Below the pieces are notes generated by a model. It was not told where the DNA came from and ran no database searches. It was given only the letters and a program-made list of their open reading frames with translations. The position numbers and the translations under genes are program-made. Shown in pieces: positions 18,169-26,875 of a stretch of 64,000 nt of DNA (positions are counted from its first letter, which is position 1; the number at the start of each line of letters is the position of its first letter). This DNA comes from Streptomyces nitrosporeus (GTDB lineage Bacteria > Actinomycetota > Actinomycetes > Streptomycetales > Streptomycetaceae). The stretch spans positions 2,790,001 through 2,854,000 of the forward strand of contig NZ_CP023702.1 in NCBI RefSeq assembly GCF_008704555.1, read 5' to 3'.

Positions 18169-18813
18169 TCAGCCGACGGCCAGCAGCACCGCGAGCAGGA
18201 GCACGCCCACCACCACGGGGGCGATCACCTCGTAGGCCCAGCGCACGGACGCCGTCGTGGCGCCCCGCTCCGCCGCCTCCCGTCCCTCCGTCCGCTCCGA
18301 CAGCTCGCGCAGCTCGGCCACCGCACGGTCGGCGACGGCCGCGCGCGCCCCGGTGTCGCGTACGTCGGCGTGGACCGAGGTCCGGCCGAACGGGTCGTCC
18401 TGGGAGGCCCGTCCGGCCTGCCGGGCGGCCTTCTTGCGCTCGCGCAGCGAGACGGGGACCGCCCACAGCTGGTACTTCGCGCCTTCCCGGGTGAACACCT
18501 CGCTGGAGTACGTGGCGCGGATGTCCGCCACGTCCGTCCAGGGCAGCTCGATCGTCCGGAAGGGGTTGCGGATCCGCAGGCGCTCCTCGTTCGCGTACAC
18601 CGCGGGCCGCAGGGTGAAGGCGGCGACCAGCGGGATCAGGGCCAGCAGGGCGGCCAGCGCGACCCAGGGCGTCCAGCCCTCGCCGCGGAACACCGCGTCA
18701 CCGCCGATCAGGCAGATCAGCGCGAGAAGCAGTGCGCCGCTGACCAGGCCCGCGCCCGACCGGTACGTCCGGTCGGCATAGGGGGGCTCGGCGGGGGGCG
18801 TGGGGCTCGTCAT
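18169..18813 (-). CDS. PH-domain membrane protein
   Basis: 214 residues. Two N-terminal membrane helices (about 21-40 and 47-66) are followed by a bacterial PH-like domain (LRPAVYANEERLRIRNPFRTIELPWTDVADI...), a charged soluble stretch and a C-terminal helix (about 193-213). This layout matches actinobacterial PH-domain membrane proteins of unknown role. ATG 18813; divergent from deoC, with the deoC operator 91 bp away. Confidence 0.75.
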   Translation of the reverse strand: MTSPTPPAEPPYADRTYRSGAGLVSGALLLALICLIGGDAVFRGEGWTPWVALAALLALIPLVAAFTLRPAVYANEERLRIRNPFRTIELPWTDVADIRATYSSEVFTREGAKYQLWAVPVSLRERKKAARQAGRASQDDPFGRTSVHADVRDTGARAAVADRAVAELRELSERTEGREAAERGATTASVRWAYEVIAPVVVGVLLLAVLLAVG

Positions 18814-18903
18814 GCCTCGATTCTGCCTGACGGCCCGCCCGGAGGGCCGGACGGACCCCGCCTTCGCGGGGATCGTCGGAGGGGAGGGGCCCTGTACAGG
18901 TTG

Positions 18904-18915
18904 CTACGCGCGTAG
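18904..18915 (+). promoter_or_regulatory. Palindrome CTACGCGCGTAG at the deoC promoter
   Basis: Perfect copy of the shared operator. A -10-like TATGCT (18917-18922) starts one base after it and is followed by 6 nt and then GTG 18929, so a bound regulator would sit on the core promoter. Confidence 0.75.
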
Positions 18916-18928
18916 ATATGCTCCTCTG

Positions 18929-19879
18929 GTGACCATGCCCACCATTGCACCCTTCGCCGACGTGACGGCGTCCGACCGTGCGCTGCGCCGCTTCCTGCAC
19001 GGGCTGCCCGGCGTCGACGCCGTCGGCCTCGAAGCGCGCGCCGCGTCGCTCGGTACCCGTTCGATCAAGACGACCGCCAAGGCGTACGCCATCGATCTCG
19101 CCGTCTCGATGATCGACCTGACGACGCTGGAAGGCGCGGACACCCCGGGCAAGGTCCGGGCACTGGCCGCCAAGGCCGTCAACCCCGACCCCCTCGACCG
19201 CACGACGCCGCGCCCCGCCGCGGTGTGCGTCTATCCCGACATGGCGGCCACGGCCGCGGCCGCGCTGGCCGGTTCCGGGGTGAAGGTGGCGTCGGTGGCG
19301 ACGGCCTTCCCGGCGGGACGCGCGGCGCTCGGCGTGAAGCTCGCCGACGTACGCGACGCGGTGGCCGCCGGCGCCGACGAGATCGACATGGTGATCGACC
19401 GCGGCGCCTTCCTCTCCGGCCGCTACCTCCAGGTGTACGAGGAGATCCTCGCGGTGAAGGCCGAGTGCGGCGACGCCCGGCTGAAGGTGATCTTCGAGAC
19501 CGGCGAGCTGTCCACGTACGACAACATCCGGCGGGCGTCCTGGCTGGGGATGCTGGCGGGCGCGGACTTCATCAAGACCTCGACGGGCAAGGTCGCGGTG
19601 AACGCCACTCCGGCGAACACCCTGCTGATGCTCCAGGCCGTACGCGACTTCCGGGAGCAGACCGGGGTCCAGGTCGGCGTGAAGCCGGCCGGCGGCATCC
19701 GCACGACCAAGGACGCGGTCAAGTTCCTGGTGCTGGTCAACGAGACGGCCGGCGAGGACTGGCTGGACAGCCACTGGTTCCGCTTCGGCGCCTCCAGCCT
19801 GCTGAACGACCTGCTGATGCAGCGCCAGAAGCTCAGCTCCGGCCGCTACTCCGGCCCCGACTACGTGACGGTGGACTGA
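18929..19879 (+). CDS. deoC: Deoxyribose-phosphate aldolase
   Basis: About 316 residues; splits 2-deoxyribose 5-phosphate into acetaldehyde and glyceraldehyde 3-phosphate. The Schiff-base Lys is in GADFIKTSTGKV, the proton-relay Lys in VGVKPAGGIRT, and the Asp in DEIDMVIDRG. GTG 18929 is chosen because TATGCT lies 6 nt upstream (leaderless); ATG 18935 two codons later is the alternative. It heads an operon with two aldehyde dehydrogenase-like genes (6-bp gap, then 8-bp overlap), which suggests the acetaldehyde is oxidised on the spot. Confidence 0.92.
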   Translation: MTMPTIAPFADVTASDRALRRFLHGLPGVDAVGLEARAASLGTRSIKTTAKAYAIDLAVSMIDLTTLEGADTPGKVRALAAKAVNPDPLDRTTPRPAAVCVYPDMAATAAAALAGSGVKVASVATAFPAGRAALGVKLADVRDAVAAGADEIDMVIDRGAFLSGRYLQVYEEILAVKAECGDARLKVIFETGELSTYDNIRRASWLGMLAGADFIKTSTGKVAVNATPANTLLMLQAVRDFREQTGVQVGVKPAGGIRTTKDAVKFLVLVNETAGEDWLDSHWFRFGASSLLNDLLMQRQKLSSGRYSGPDYVTVD

Positions 19880-19885
19880 TACTCC

Positions 19886-21322
19886 ATGGCTTTTGCATTC
19901 GACTACGCACCGGCTCCGGAGTCCCGCTCCGTCGTCGACATCGCCCCCTCCTACGGGCTGTTCATCGACGGCGAGTTCACCGAGGCCGCCGACGGCAAGG
20001 TCTTCAAGACGCTCAGCCCGTCCACCGAGGAGGTGCTCTCCGAGGTCGCGCAGGCCGGCGCCGAGGACGTGGACCGCGCCGTGAGGGCGGCCCGCAAGGC
20101 GTTCGGGAAGTGGTCGGCGCTGCCCGGCACGGAGCGCGCCAAGTACCTCTTCCGGATCGCCCGGATCATCCAGGAGCGCTCCCGCGAACTGGCCGTCCTG
20201 GAGACCCTCGACAACGGCAAGCCGATCCGGGAGACCCGTGACGCGGACCTCCCGCTGGTCGCCGCGCACTTCTTCTACTACGCGGGCTGGGCCGACAAGC
20301 TGGGCCACGCCGGATACGGACCGGACCCGCGCCCCCTCGGTGTGGCCGGCCAGATCATCCCCTGGAACTTCCCGCTGCTGATGCTCGCGTGGAAGATCGC
20401 CCCGGCGCTCGCCACCGGCAACACGGTGGTGCTCAAGCCCGCCGAGACGACCCCGCTCTCCGCCCTGTTCTTCGCGGACATCTGCCGCCAGGCGGGCCTG
20501 CCCAAGGGCGTCGTCAACATCCTCACCGGCTACGGCGACGCGGGCTCCGCGCTCGTCGCGCACCCGGACGTGAACAAGGTCGCCTTCACCGGGTCGACCG
20601 CCGTGGGCAAGGACATCGCCCGCAGGATCGCGGGCACGGACAAGCGGGCCACCCTCGAACTGGGCGGCAAGGGCGCCAACATCGTCTTCGACGACGCGCC
20701 GGTCGACCAGGCCGTCGAGGGCATCGTCACCGGCATCTTCTTCAACCAGGGCCAGGTCTGCTGCGCCGGCTCGCGCCTCCTCGTCCAGGAGTCCGTGCAC
20801 GACGAGGTGCTGGACGCCCTGAAGCGCCGGCTGACCACGCTGCGCCTCGGCGACCCGCTGGACAAGAACACCGACATCGGCGCGATCAACTCCGCCCAGC
20901 AGCTCGCCCGGATCACCGCGCTCGCCGAGACCGGCGAGGCGGAGGGCGCGGAACGCTGGACGGCGCCCTGCGAACTCCCCTCCTCGGGCTACTGGTTCGC
21001 CCCGACCCTGTTCACCGGGGTCAGCCAGGCGCACACGATCGCCCGGGACGAGATCTTCGGCCCGGTGCTGTCGGTGCTGACCTTCCGTACGCCGGACGAG
21101 GCCGTCGCCAAGGCCAACAACAGCCAGTACGGCCTGTCGGCGGGCATCTGGACCGAGAAGGGCTCCCGCATCCTCGCGGTGGCGGGCAAGCTGCGCGCCG
21201 GTGTGGTGTGGGCCAACACGTTCAACAAGTTCGACCCGACCTCGCCGTTCGGCGGTTACAAGGAGTCGGGCCACGGCCGCGAGGGCGGCCGCCACGGTCT
21301 GGAGGCCTACCTCGATGTCTGA
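19886..21322 (+). CDS. NAD(P)-dependent aldehyde dehydrogenase
   Basis: 478 residues, full-length ALDH. NAD-binding GQIIPWNFPLLMLAWK, general base Glu in LELGGKGANIVF, catalytic Cys in FFNQGQVCCAGSRL, and the closing FGGYKESGHGREGG are all present. In the deoC operon its probable substrate is acetaldehyde from deoxyribose 5-phosphate, though substrate choice cannot be read from sequence. Its last codons overlap the next gene, an ALDH-like protein without a catalytic Cys, so a two-protein complex is plausible. Confidence 0.9.
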   Translation: MAFAFDYAPAPESRSVVDIAPSYGLFIDGEFTEAADGKVFKTLSPSTEEVLSEVAQAGAEDVDRAVRAARKAFGKWSALPGTERAKYLFRIARIIQERSRELAVLETLDNGKPIRETRDADLPLVAAHFFYYAGWADKLGHAGYGPDPRPLGVAGQIIPWNFPLLMLAWKIAPALATGNTVVLKPAETTPLSALFFADICRQAGLPKGVVNILTGYGDAGSALVAHPDVNKVAFTGSTAVGKDIARRIAGTDKRATLELGGKGANIVFDDAPVDQAVEGIVTGIFFNQGQVCCAGSRLLVQESVHDEVLDALKRRLTTLRLGDPLDKNTDIGAINSAQQLARITALAETGEAEGAERWTAPCELPSSGYWFAPTLFTGVSQAHTIARDEIFGPVLSVLTFRTPDEAVAKANNSQYGLSAGIWTEKGSRILAVAGKLRAGVVWANTFNKFDPTSPFGGYKESGHGREGGRHGLEAYLDV

Positions 21323-22229
21323 CAGCCGACTGACCGTCTTCAAGACCTACAAGCTGTACGTCGGGGGCAAGTTCCCCCGCTCCGAGAGCGGCCGGGTGTA
21401 CAAGGTGTCGGATCCCGAGGGCAAGTGGCTGGCCAACGTCCCGCAGTCCTCCCGCAAGGACGCCCGGGACGCCGTCGTGGCGGCCCGGAAGGCCTTCGGC
21501 GGGTGGTCGGGCGCGACCGCGTACAACCGGGGCCAGATCCTCTACCGCGTGGCGGAGATGCTGGAGGGCCGCCGGGAGCAGTTCGCCCGGGAGGTCGCGG
21601 ACGCCGAGGGGCTGGCGGAGTCCGAGGCGGAAGCCGTGGTGGACGCGGCGGTCGACCGCTGGGTCTGGTACGCGGGCTGGACCGACAAGATCGGCCAGGT
21701 CGTGGGCGGGGCGAACCCGGTCGCGGGCCCGTTCTTCAACCTCTCCACCCCCGAACCCACCGGTGTGGTCGCGGTGCTGGCCCCGCAGGAGTCCTCCCTG
21801 CTGGGCCTGGTGTCGGTGATCGCCCCGGTGATCGCCACCGGCAACACGGCGGTCGTCGTCGCCTCGGCCGCCCGGCCGCTGCCCGCGCTCTCGCTGGGTG
21901 AGGTGCTGGCCACCTCGGACCTGCCGGGCGGCGTGGTCAACATCCTCTCCGGGCGCACGGCGGAGCTGGCCGCCCCGCTCGCCTCCCACCAGGACGTCAA
22001 CGCCATCGACCTCACGGGGGCGGCGGGTGACGCCGCGTCCGCGAAGGAGCTGGAAGCCGCCGCGGCGGACAACCTGAAGCGCGTCCGGCGCCCCCGGCCC
22101 GCGAACGGGGGCGGCGACGGCGAGGACTGGACGGCCGACCCCGGTACGCACCGGCTGACGGCCTTCCTGGAGACCAAGACGGTCTGGCACCCGACGGGCG
22201 CGCTGGGCGCCGCCGGGTCCTCGTACTGA
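21315..22229 (+). CDS. Aldehyde dehydrogenase-like protein lacking the catalytic domain core
   Basis: 304 residues matching the N-terminal coenzyme-binding part of ALDHs (YKLYVGGKFPRSESGRVYKV ... NPVAGPFFNLSTPEPTGVVAVL ... GNTAVVVASAARPLPALSLGEVL). The usual PWNFP motif is replaced (LAPQESS), the catalytic domain is missing, and the protein has no cysteine at all, so it cannot be an ordinary ALDH. It overlaps the upstream ALDH by 8 bp. Eukaryotic and some bacterial ALDH16 proteins fuse a catalytic and a Cys-less ALDH domain; this pair resembles that arrangement split into two genes. A structural or regulatory partner role is inferred. Confidence 0.82.
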   Translation: MSDSRLTVFKTYKLYVGGKFPRSESGRVYKVSDPEGKWLANVPQSSRKDARDAVVAARKAFGGWSGATAYNRGQILYRVAEMLEGRREQFAREVADAEGLAESEAEAVVDAAVDRWVWYAGWTDKIGQVVGGANPVAGPFFNLSTPEPTGVVAVLAPQESSLLGLVSVIAPVIATGNTAVVVASAARPLPALSLGEVLATSDLPGGVVNILSGRTAELAAPLASHQDVNAIDLTGAAGDAASAKELEAAAADNLKRVRRPRPANGGGDGEDWTADPGTHRLTAFLETKTVWHPTGALGAAGSSY

Positions 22230-22239
22230 CGAAGCCGCC

Positions 22240-22275
22240 GGGCCGCCGCCCCCGCCGGACGGGGGACGGCGGCCC
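22240..22275. terminator. GC-rich terminator hairpin after the deoC operon
   Basis: Arms GGGCCGCCG (22240-22248) and CGGCGGCCC (22267-22275), extended inward by CCCCC/GGGGG with one bulged A. It separates convergent genes and can serve both. Confidence 0.7.
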
Positions 22276-22295
22276 GGGGGTCCGCGGCCGGGCGG

Positions 22296-22718
22296 TCAGC
22301 CGGTGACCAGGTCGGCGGCCTGTCCCACCAGGGGCAGGTCACCGAGCGCCGCACCGCTGGTCAGCGGGTCGGTGACCAGCGCGGTGGTGACCGGCTTGAA
22401 GTCGGCGACCTGGGCGCCCACCGCGTTGTCCAGCGGGTCCACCCCGGTCCCGGCGAGCGGGTCGAGCTGGAGGTCGGTGACGGGCGCGACGGCGCCCGCC
22501 AGTCCGTACCCCAGGGCGCTGGTCACCGCGGGAGCGGCGGCGTCACCGACCGCCGAGAGGGTGCTGTCGGCGGTGTCCGAGCCGGTGGCCGGGACAGCGG
22601 GCAGCGACGCCGCCTGGGCCGCGCCTCCCGCACCGAGCGCCGCGCCCAGGGCGGTGAGGGTCAGGCCGGCGCGGAGCAGACCGCGACGCCGGGGCTTGGA
22701 CAGTGCATGACGTGCCAT
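22296..22718 (-). CDS. Small secreted Ala/Gly/Leu-rich protein
   Basis: 140 residues with a typical Sec signal peptide: basic MARHALSKPRRRG, hydrophobic core about 16-36, and a likely cleavage after AQA (residues 34-36). The mature part is low-complexity (Ala, Gly, Leu, Pro, Val, Asp) without Cys or known domain. It resembles in style the 97-residue secreted protein at 28715-29008. Exported, function unknown. Start ATG 22718; the 127 bp up to the kinase gene on the other strand hold both promoters. Confidence 0.75.
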   Translation of the reverse strand: MARHALSKPRRRGLLRAGLTLTALGAALGAGGAAQAASLPAVPATGSDTADSTLSAVGDAAAPAVTSALGYGLAGAVAPVTDLQLDPLAGTGVDPLDNAVGAQVADFKPVTTALVTDPLTSGAALGDLPLVGQAADLVTG

Positions 22719-22845
22719 GGTTTCCCACCTGATCGTGCTGGTCGTGTAATCGTCCGTGCGCGCAGAGTAGTTGACGTGTGACGCTGGATACCAACAGCAC
22801 CTCCGGGGGATCCCCTGCGCGGGTCATGCCTCACACTGCTGTTCT

Positions 22846-23508
22846 GTGAGTTCCCAACCGATCCCCACTCGCGTCGTCCTGCTCACCGGCCCCTCCGGCT
22901 CGGGCAAGTCGTCCCTCGCGGCCCGCACCGGGCTCCCGGTGCTGCGTCTGGACGACTTCTACAAGGAGGGCAACGATCCGACCCTCCCGCAGGTCACCGG
23001 CAGCACCGACATCGACTGGGACTCGGTACGGTCCTGGGACGCGGACGCCGCCGTCGCGGCGATCTCCGAACTGTGCCGGAGCGGCCGCACGGACGTCCCG
23101 CTCTACGACATCGCGACGAGCTCCCGCACCGGCCACGAGATCCTCGACATCGAGCGCACCCCGCTGTTCGTGGCCGAGGGCATCTTCGCGGCGGACATCG
23201 TGGCCCGCTGCCAGCGGCTCGGCCTGCTCGCGGACGCCCTGTGCCTGCGCGGCCGCCCCTCGACGACCTTCCGCCGCCGGCTGCTGCGCGACCTGCGCGA
23301 GGGCCGCAAGTCGATACCCTTCCTGCTCCGCCGCGGCTGGCGCCTGATGCGCGCCGAACGCCGCATCGTGGCCCGCCAGACGGCCCTGGGGGCCCACCCC
23401 TGCGGCAAGGAGGAGGCCCTGGGCCGGCTCGCCGCCGCGGCGGCGGGCCGCTGCCGCCGGGCGCCGGTGGAAGCGCCCGCCCCGGAGTGGAGCGGCCACG
23501 CGCCGTGA
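22846..23508 (+). CDS. Uridine kinase-like P-loop protein
   Basis: 220 residues. Walker A GPSGSGKSSLAA, then LRLDDFYKEGNDPTLPQ, a DxxDFY-type substrate segment typical of uridine/cytidine kinases, DIDWDSVRSWD, and an Arg-rich lid region (FRRRLLRDLREGRKS). Probably phosphorylates a nucleoside or related small molecule; uridine kinase is the nearest family but the substrate is not proven. GTG 22846 is picked because the conserved start VVLLTGPSG follows within 12 residues. It lies among nucleoside genes but has no copy of the shared palindrome. Confidence 0.78.
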   Translation: MSSQPIPTRVVLLTGPSGSGKSSLAARTGLPVLRLDDFYKEGNDPTLPQVTGSTDIDWDSVRSWDADAAVAAISELCRSGRTDVPLYDIATSSRTGHEILDIERTPLFVAEGIFAADIVARCQRLGLLADALCLRGRPSTTFRRRLLRDLREGRKSIPFLLRRGWRLMRAERRIVARQTALGAHPCGKEEALGRLAAAAAGRCRRAPVEAPAPEWSGHAP

Positions 23509-23658
23509 GCGGCCGCCCGGCCCCGGTCCCCGGAACGGCGAACGGGGCCCGACGAGACCCCCCGGCCCGTCCGGCCCCGCTGCGCTCTCCCCCGTGCCGC
23601 CGCCTCCCCCGAAGCGGCGGCCCGTTCCTCCCCCGTGTCCCCGTTCCCCCGTACGCCT

Positions 23659-24435
23659 TCAGGCCACCAGCTCGCCGAAGGACTCCTCCTGGTCACGGCC
23701 GAAGCTGAGGACCTCGTCCTCACGCAGCCGGCGGAGCGACCGCCAGATGCTGGACTTCACCGTGCCCACACTGATGCCGAGGATGGACGCGATCTCCGGG
23801 TCCGTGCGGCCCTCGTAGTAGCGCAGGACCAGCATGGTGCGCTGGGGTTCGGGCAGCCGGGCGAGCGCCTGCCAGAGGACCGCCCGCAGTTCCGTGCCGC
23901 GCATCGCGTCCGTGTCGCCCACCGTCTCCGGGAGCTCCTCGGTCGGGTACTCGTTGAGCTTGCGCCTGCGCCAGGCGCTGATGTGCAGGTTCGTCATGGT
24001 GCGGCGGAGGTATCCGCCGACCGCCGCCTTGTCCGTGATCCTGTCCCATGCCCGGTACGTCGAGAAGAGGGCGCTCTGCAGCAGGTCCTCGGCCTCGAAC
24101 CGGTCACCGGTCAGGTGGTAGGCGGTCGCGTACAGGGAGGCGCGGCGCTCCTGGACGTACGCCGTGAACGCCTCTTCGGCGTCCTCGGCGCGCGCCAGGG
24201 GCCTCCGCTCCCCCGAGCCCTCCCCGCACGCGTTTCCCCCGTGGGCCGCGCTTCCGGCGCGGCCCCCGTTCCCCCCCGTGGACACGTCGACCATCGTCAG
24301 GTGCGACGCGTGCTGGCGCCCGGTGCCGCGGAAGCACCCCCGCCCTCCCTGGGCACCGGACTTCTCCTGGCTCCGGCCGGCGTCGTGGAGGCGCGTGGCA
24401 ACCGCGCTCGAGGTGGTGCCGTGCAGTGCGTTCAT
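23659..24435 (-). CDS. sigQ: ECF-type sigma factor SigQ
   Basis: 258 residues. Region 2 (ASLYATAYHLTGDRFEAEDLLQSALFSTYRAWD) and region 4 (ALARLPEPQRTMLVLRYYEGRTDPEIASILGISVGTVKSSIWRSL) define a SigE-like ECF sigma factor; a poorly conserved N-terminal ~85 residues precede them. Divergent from afsQ1/afsQ2 exactly as in S. coelicolor, where sigQ is an AfsQ1 target that modulates antibiotic production. Start ATG 24435 is preferred; an in-frame GTG at 24480 would add 15 residues. The AfsQ1 box at 24520 lies in the shared promoter region. Confidence 0.93.
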   Translation of the reverse strand: MNALHGTTSSAVATRLHDAGRSQEKSGAQGGRGCFRGTGRQHASHLTMVDVSTGGNGGRAGSAAHGGNACGEGSGERRPLARAEDAEEAFTAYVQERRASLYATAYHLTGDRFEAEDLLQSALFSTYRAWDRITDKAAVGGYLRRTMTNLHISAWRRRKLNEYPTEELPETVGDTDAMRGTELRAVLWQALARLPEPQRTMLVLRYYEGRTDPEIASILGISVGTVKSSIWRSLRRLREDEVLSFGRDQEESFGELVA

Positions 24436-24519
24436 CCCGCGCCCCCCATCGGTGGAGTCCGTCGTCCGTGCTGTGACCACCAGCTTGCCGAGGCGATTTC
24501 ATGGCCCTGTCCTCCGACT

Positions 24520-24535
24520 GTCACAGGCCTGTCAC
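24520..24535. promoter_or_regulatory. AfsQ1 box GTCAC-AGGCCT-GTCAC
   Basis: Exact match to the known AfsQ1 consensus, two GTnAC half-sites separated by 6 bp, in the sigQ/afsQ1 divergent promoter region (85 bp before sigQ, 104 bp before afsQ1). Confidence 0.88.
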
Positions 24536-24638
24536 AGGGCACTTCGGGCTCACGCGCGGCCGGCCGCGGCTCCCGGGGAACGGCCGATGTGGGGAGCACT
24601 GTCGAACTGTGGCACCCCCATGGGCCAGAATGGCCTGC

Positions 24639-25316
24639 GTGCCTTTCCTGTTGCTGATCGAGGACGACGACGCCATCCGCACGGCCCTCGAACTCTCGCT
24701 GTCACGCCAGGGCCACCGTGTGGCCACCGCGGCGACGGGAGAGGACGGCCTGGAGCTGCTCCGGGAGCAGCGGCCCGACCTGGTCGTGCTGGACGTGATG
24801 CTGCCCGGGATCGACGGCTTCGAGGTCTGCCGCCGCATCCGGCGCACCGACCAGCTGCCGATCATCCTGCTGACCGCGCGCAGTGACGACATCGACGTGG
24901 TGGTGGGGCTGGAGTCCGGCGCCGACGACTACGTGGTGAAGCCCGTGCAGGGCCGGGTGCTGGACGCCCGTATCCGGGCGGTGCTGCGCCGCGGTGAGCG
25001 TGAGTCCACCGATTCGGCGACCTTCGGCAGTGTGGTCATCGACCGTTCGGCGATGACCGTCACGAAGAACGGCGAGGACCTCCAGCTCACGCCGACGGAG
25101 CTGCGCCTCCTGCTCGAACTGAGCCGCAGGCCCGGCCAGGCGCTGTCCCGGCAGCAGTTGCTGCGGCTGGTGTGGGAGCACGACTACCTGGGCGACTCCC
25201 GGCTGGTGGACGCCTGCGTCCAGCGGCTGCGGGCGAAGGTGGAGGACGTGCCGTCCTCGCCGACGCTGATCCGTACCGTGCGCGGTGTGGGTTACCGGCT
25301 GGACTCGCCTCAGTGA
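24639..25316 (+). CDS. afsQ1: Response regulator AfsQ1 (OmpR/PhoB type)
   Basis: 225 residues, the length of S. coelicolor AfsQ1. Receiver domain with acidic pocket EDDD (8-11), phospho-acceptor Asp52 in VVLDVMLPG, Thr in LLTAR and Lys in YVVKP; winged-helix C-terminus with TPTELRLLLELSRRPG and VWEHDYLGDSRLVDACVQRL. GTG 24639 is chosen because it gives the family start VPFLLLIEDDD. Controls antibiotic biosynthesis, nitrogen and carbon genes in response to AfsQ2. The afsQ2 start overlaps its stop codon. Confidence 0.96.
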   Translation: MPFLLLIEDDDAIRTALELSLSRQGHRVATAATGEDGLELLREQRPDLVVLDVMLPGIDGFEVCRRIRRTDQLPIILLTARSDDIDVVVGLESGADDYVVKPVQGRVLDARIRAVLRRGERESTDSATFGSVVIDRSAMTVTKNGEDLQLTPTELRLLLELSRRPGQALSRQQLLRLVWEHDYLGDSRLVDACVQRLRAKVEDVPSSPTLIRTVRGVGYRLDSPQ

Positions 25317-26875
25317 GCGGTCCGGACGGTCCCGCGAGGCGTTCGGTACTCGCGGGTCTCCGCTGGACGAGCCTGCGGGTCCGTGTGCTGATCGTGTTCG
25401 CCCTGGTGGCCCTGGTGGCCGCGGTGTCCGCGTCGGGCATCGCCTACTGGCTCAACCGTGAGGCCGTGCTGACCCGCACGCAGGACGCGGCGCTCGGTGA
25501 CTTCCGCCGCCAGATGCAGAACGGGGCGGCCTCCCTCCCGATGGAGCCGACGGGCCCCGAACTGCGGTCCGCCGCGGAGCGGATGGCGGACAGCAGTCCC
25601 GGTTACCACGTGCTGCTGACCGGCACCCATGACGGCAAGCCGGTCGTCGCCTCGTCCGACCTGGACGCGTTCACCAAGCTGGACGTGCCCGAGTCGCTGC
25701 AGAAGCAGGTGAACAAGAAGCAGCCGCTGAAGAACGGCAACTCCCACGAGTACCACCTGTTCTGGCAGCGTACGACCATCCGCGGCACGCCCTACCTGGT
25801 GGCCGGCACGAAGATCATCGGTGGGGGCCCGGCCGGGTACATGCTGAAGTCCCTCGACCAGGAGCGTGAGGACCTGAACTCGCTGGCCTGGTCCCTCGGG
25901 GTCGCGACGGCGCTCGCCCTGATCGGTTCGGCACTGCTCGCGCAGGGCGCCGCGACGACCGTGCTGCGGCCGGTCCAGCGGCTGGGCGACGCCGCCCGGA
26001 AGCTGGGCGAGGGCAAGCTGGACACCCGTCTCGTGGTCTCCGGGACCGACGAACTGGCCGATCTCTCCCGTACGTTCAACAGGGCGGCCGGATCGCTGGA
26101 GAAGCAGGTCGCGGACATGAGTGCCCGTGAGGAGTCCAGCCGCCGGTTCGTCGCCGACATGTCGCACGAGCTGCGCACCCCGCTGACGGCGATCACCGCG
26201 GTCGCGGAGGTGCTGGAGGACGAGGCGGACAACCTGGACCCGATGATCGCCCCGGCCGTGCATCTGGTGGTCAGCGAGACCCGGCGGCTGAACGACCTGG
26301 TCGAGAACCTCATGGAGGTCACCCGTTTCGACGCGGGTACGGCCCGGCTGGTCCTGGACACGGTGGACGTCGCGGACCAGGTGACCGCCTGTATCGACGC
26401 CCGCGCCTGGCTGGACGCGGTCGATCTGGACGCCGAGCGCGGTCTGATGGCCCGGCTCGATCCGCGCCGGCTGGACGTCATCCTGGCCAACCTGATCGGC
26501 AACGCGCTCAAGCACGGCGGCTCGCCGGTCCGGGTGGCCGTGCGGGCCGACGAGGACGAGCTGACCATCGAGGTGCGCGACCACGGACCGGGCATCCCCG
26601 AAGAGGTCCTGCCGCACGTCTTCGACCGCTTCTACAAGGCGAGTGCCTCCCGGCCGCGCTCCGAGGGCAGCGGACTGGGCCTGTCCATCGCGGTGGAGAA
26701 CGCCCACATCCACGGGGGTGACATCACGGCGCACAACTCGCCGGACGGCAGGGGCGCGGTGTTCGTCCTGCGGCTGCCGCGGGACGCGGAGCGGCTCGCC
26801 GGGGGCGCGGAGCGGGCGGGCGGGGAGCAGGCGGGCGGGGACCGCGGGGCGCACGGGAAGGACGGCGCGAAGTGA
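25313..26875 (+). CDS. afsQ2: Sensor histidine kinase AfsQ2
   Basis: 520 residues. Two membrane helices (about 24-44 and 190-210) flank an extracytoplasmic sensor of about 145 residues; then HAMP (LRPVQRLGDAARKLGEGKLD), H-box FVADMSHELRTPLTAI, N-box NLIGNALKHGG, and G-boxes RDHGPGIPEE and GSGLGLSIAVENA. It phosphorylates AfsQ1. GTG 25313 overlaps the afsQ1 stop by 4 bp, and its own stop overlaps the next gene by 4 bp, so three genes are translationally coupled. The C-terminal tail is Gly/Arg-rich. Confidence 0.95.
   Translation: MSGPDGPARRSVLAGLRWTSLRVRVLIVFALVALVAAVSASGIAYWLNREAVLTRTQDAALGDFRRQMQNGAASLPMEPTGPELRSAAERMADSSPGYHVLLTGTHDGKPVVASSDLDAFTKLDVPESLQKQVNKKQPLKNGNSHEYHLFWQRTTIRGTPYLVAGTKIIGGGPAGYMLKSLDQEREDLNSLAWSLGVATALALIGSALLAQGAATTVLRPVQRLGDAARKLGEGKLDTRLVVSGTDELADLSRTFNRAAGSLEKQVADMSAREESSRRFVADMSHELRTPLTAITAVAEVLEDEADNLDPMIAPAVHLVVSETRRLNDLVENLMEVTRFDAGTARLVLDTVDVADQVTACIDARAWLDAVDLDAERGLMARLDPRRLDVILANLIGNALKHGGSPVRVAVRADEDELTIEVRDHGPGIPEEVLPHVFDRFYKASASRPRSEGSGLGLSIAVENAHIHGGDITAHNSPDGRGAVFVLRLPRDAERLAGGAERAGGEQAGGDRGAHGKDGAK

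Noticed and set aside
16343..18466. 707-codon minus-strand frame
   Set aside because: Antisense to the phosphomutase gene, which carries all five family motifs.
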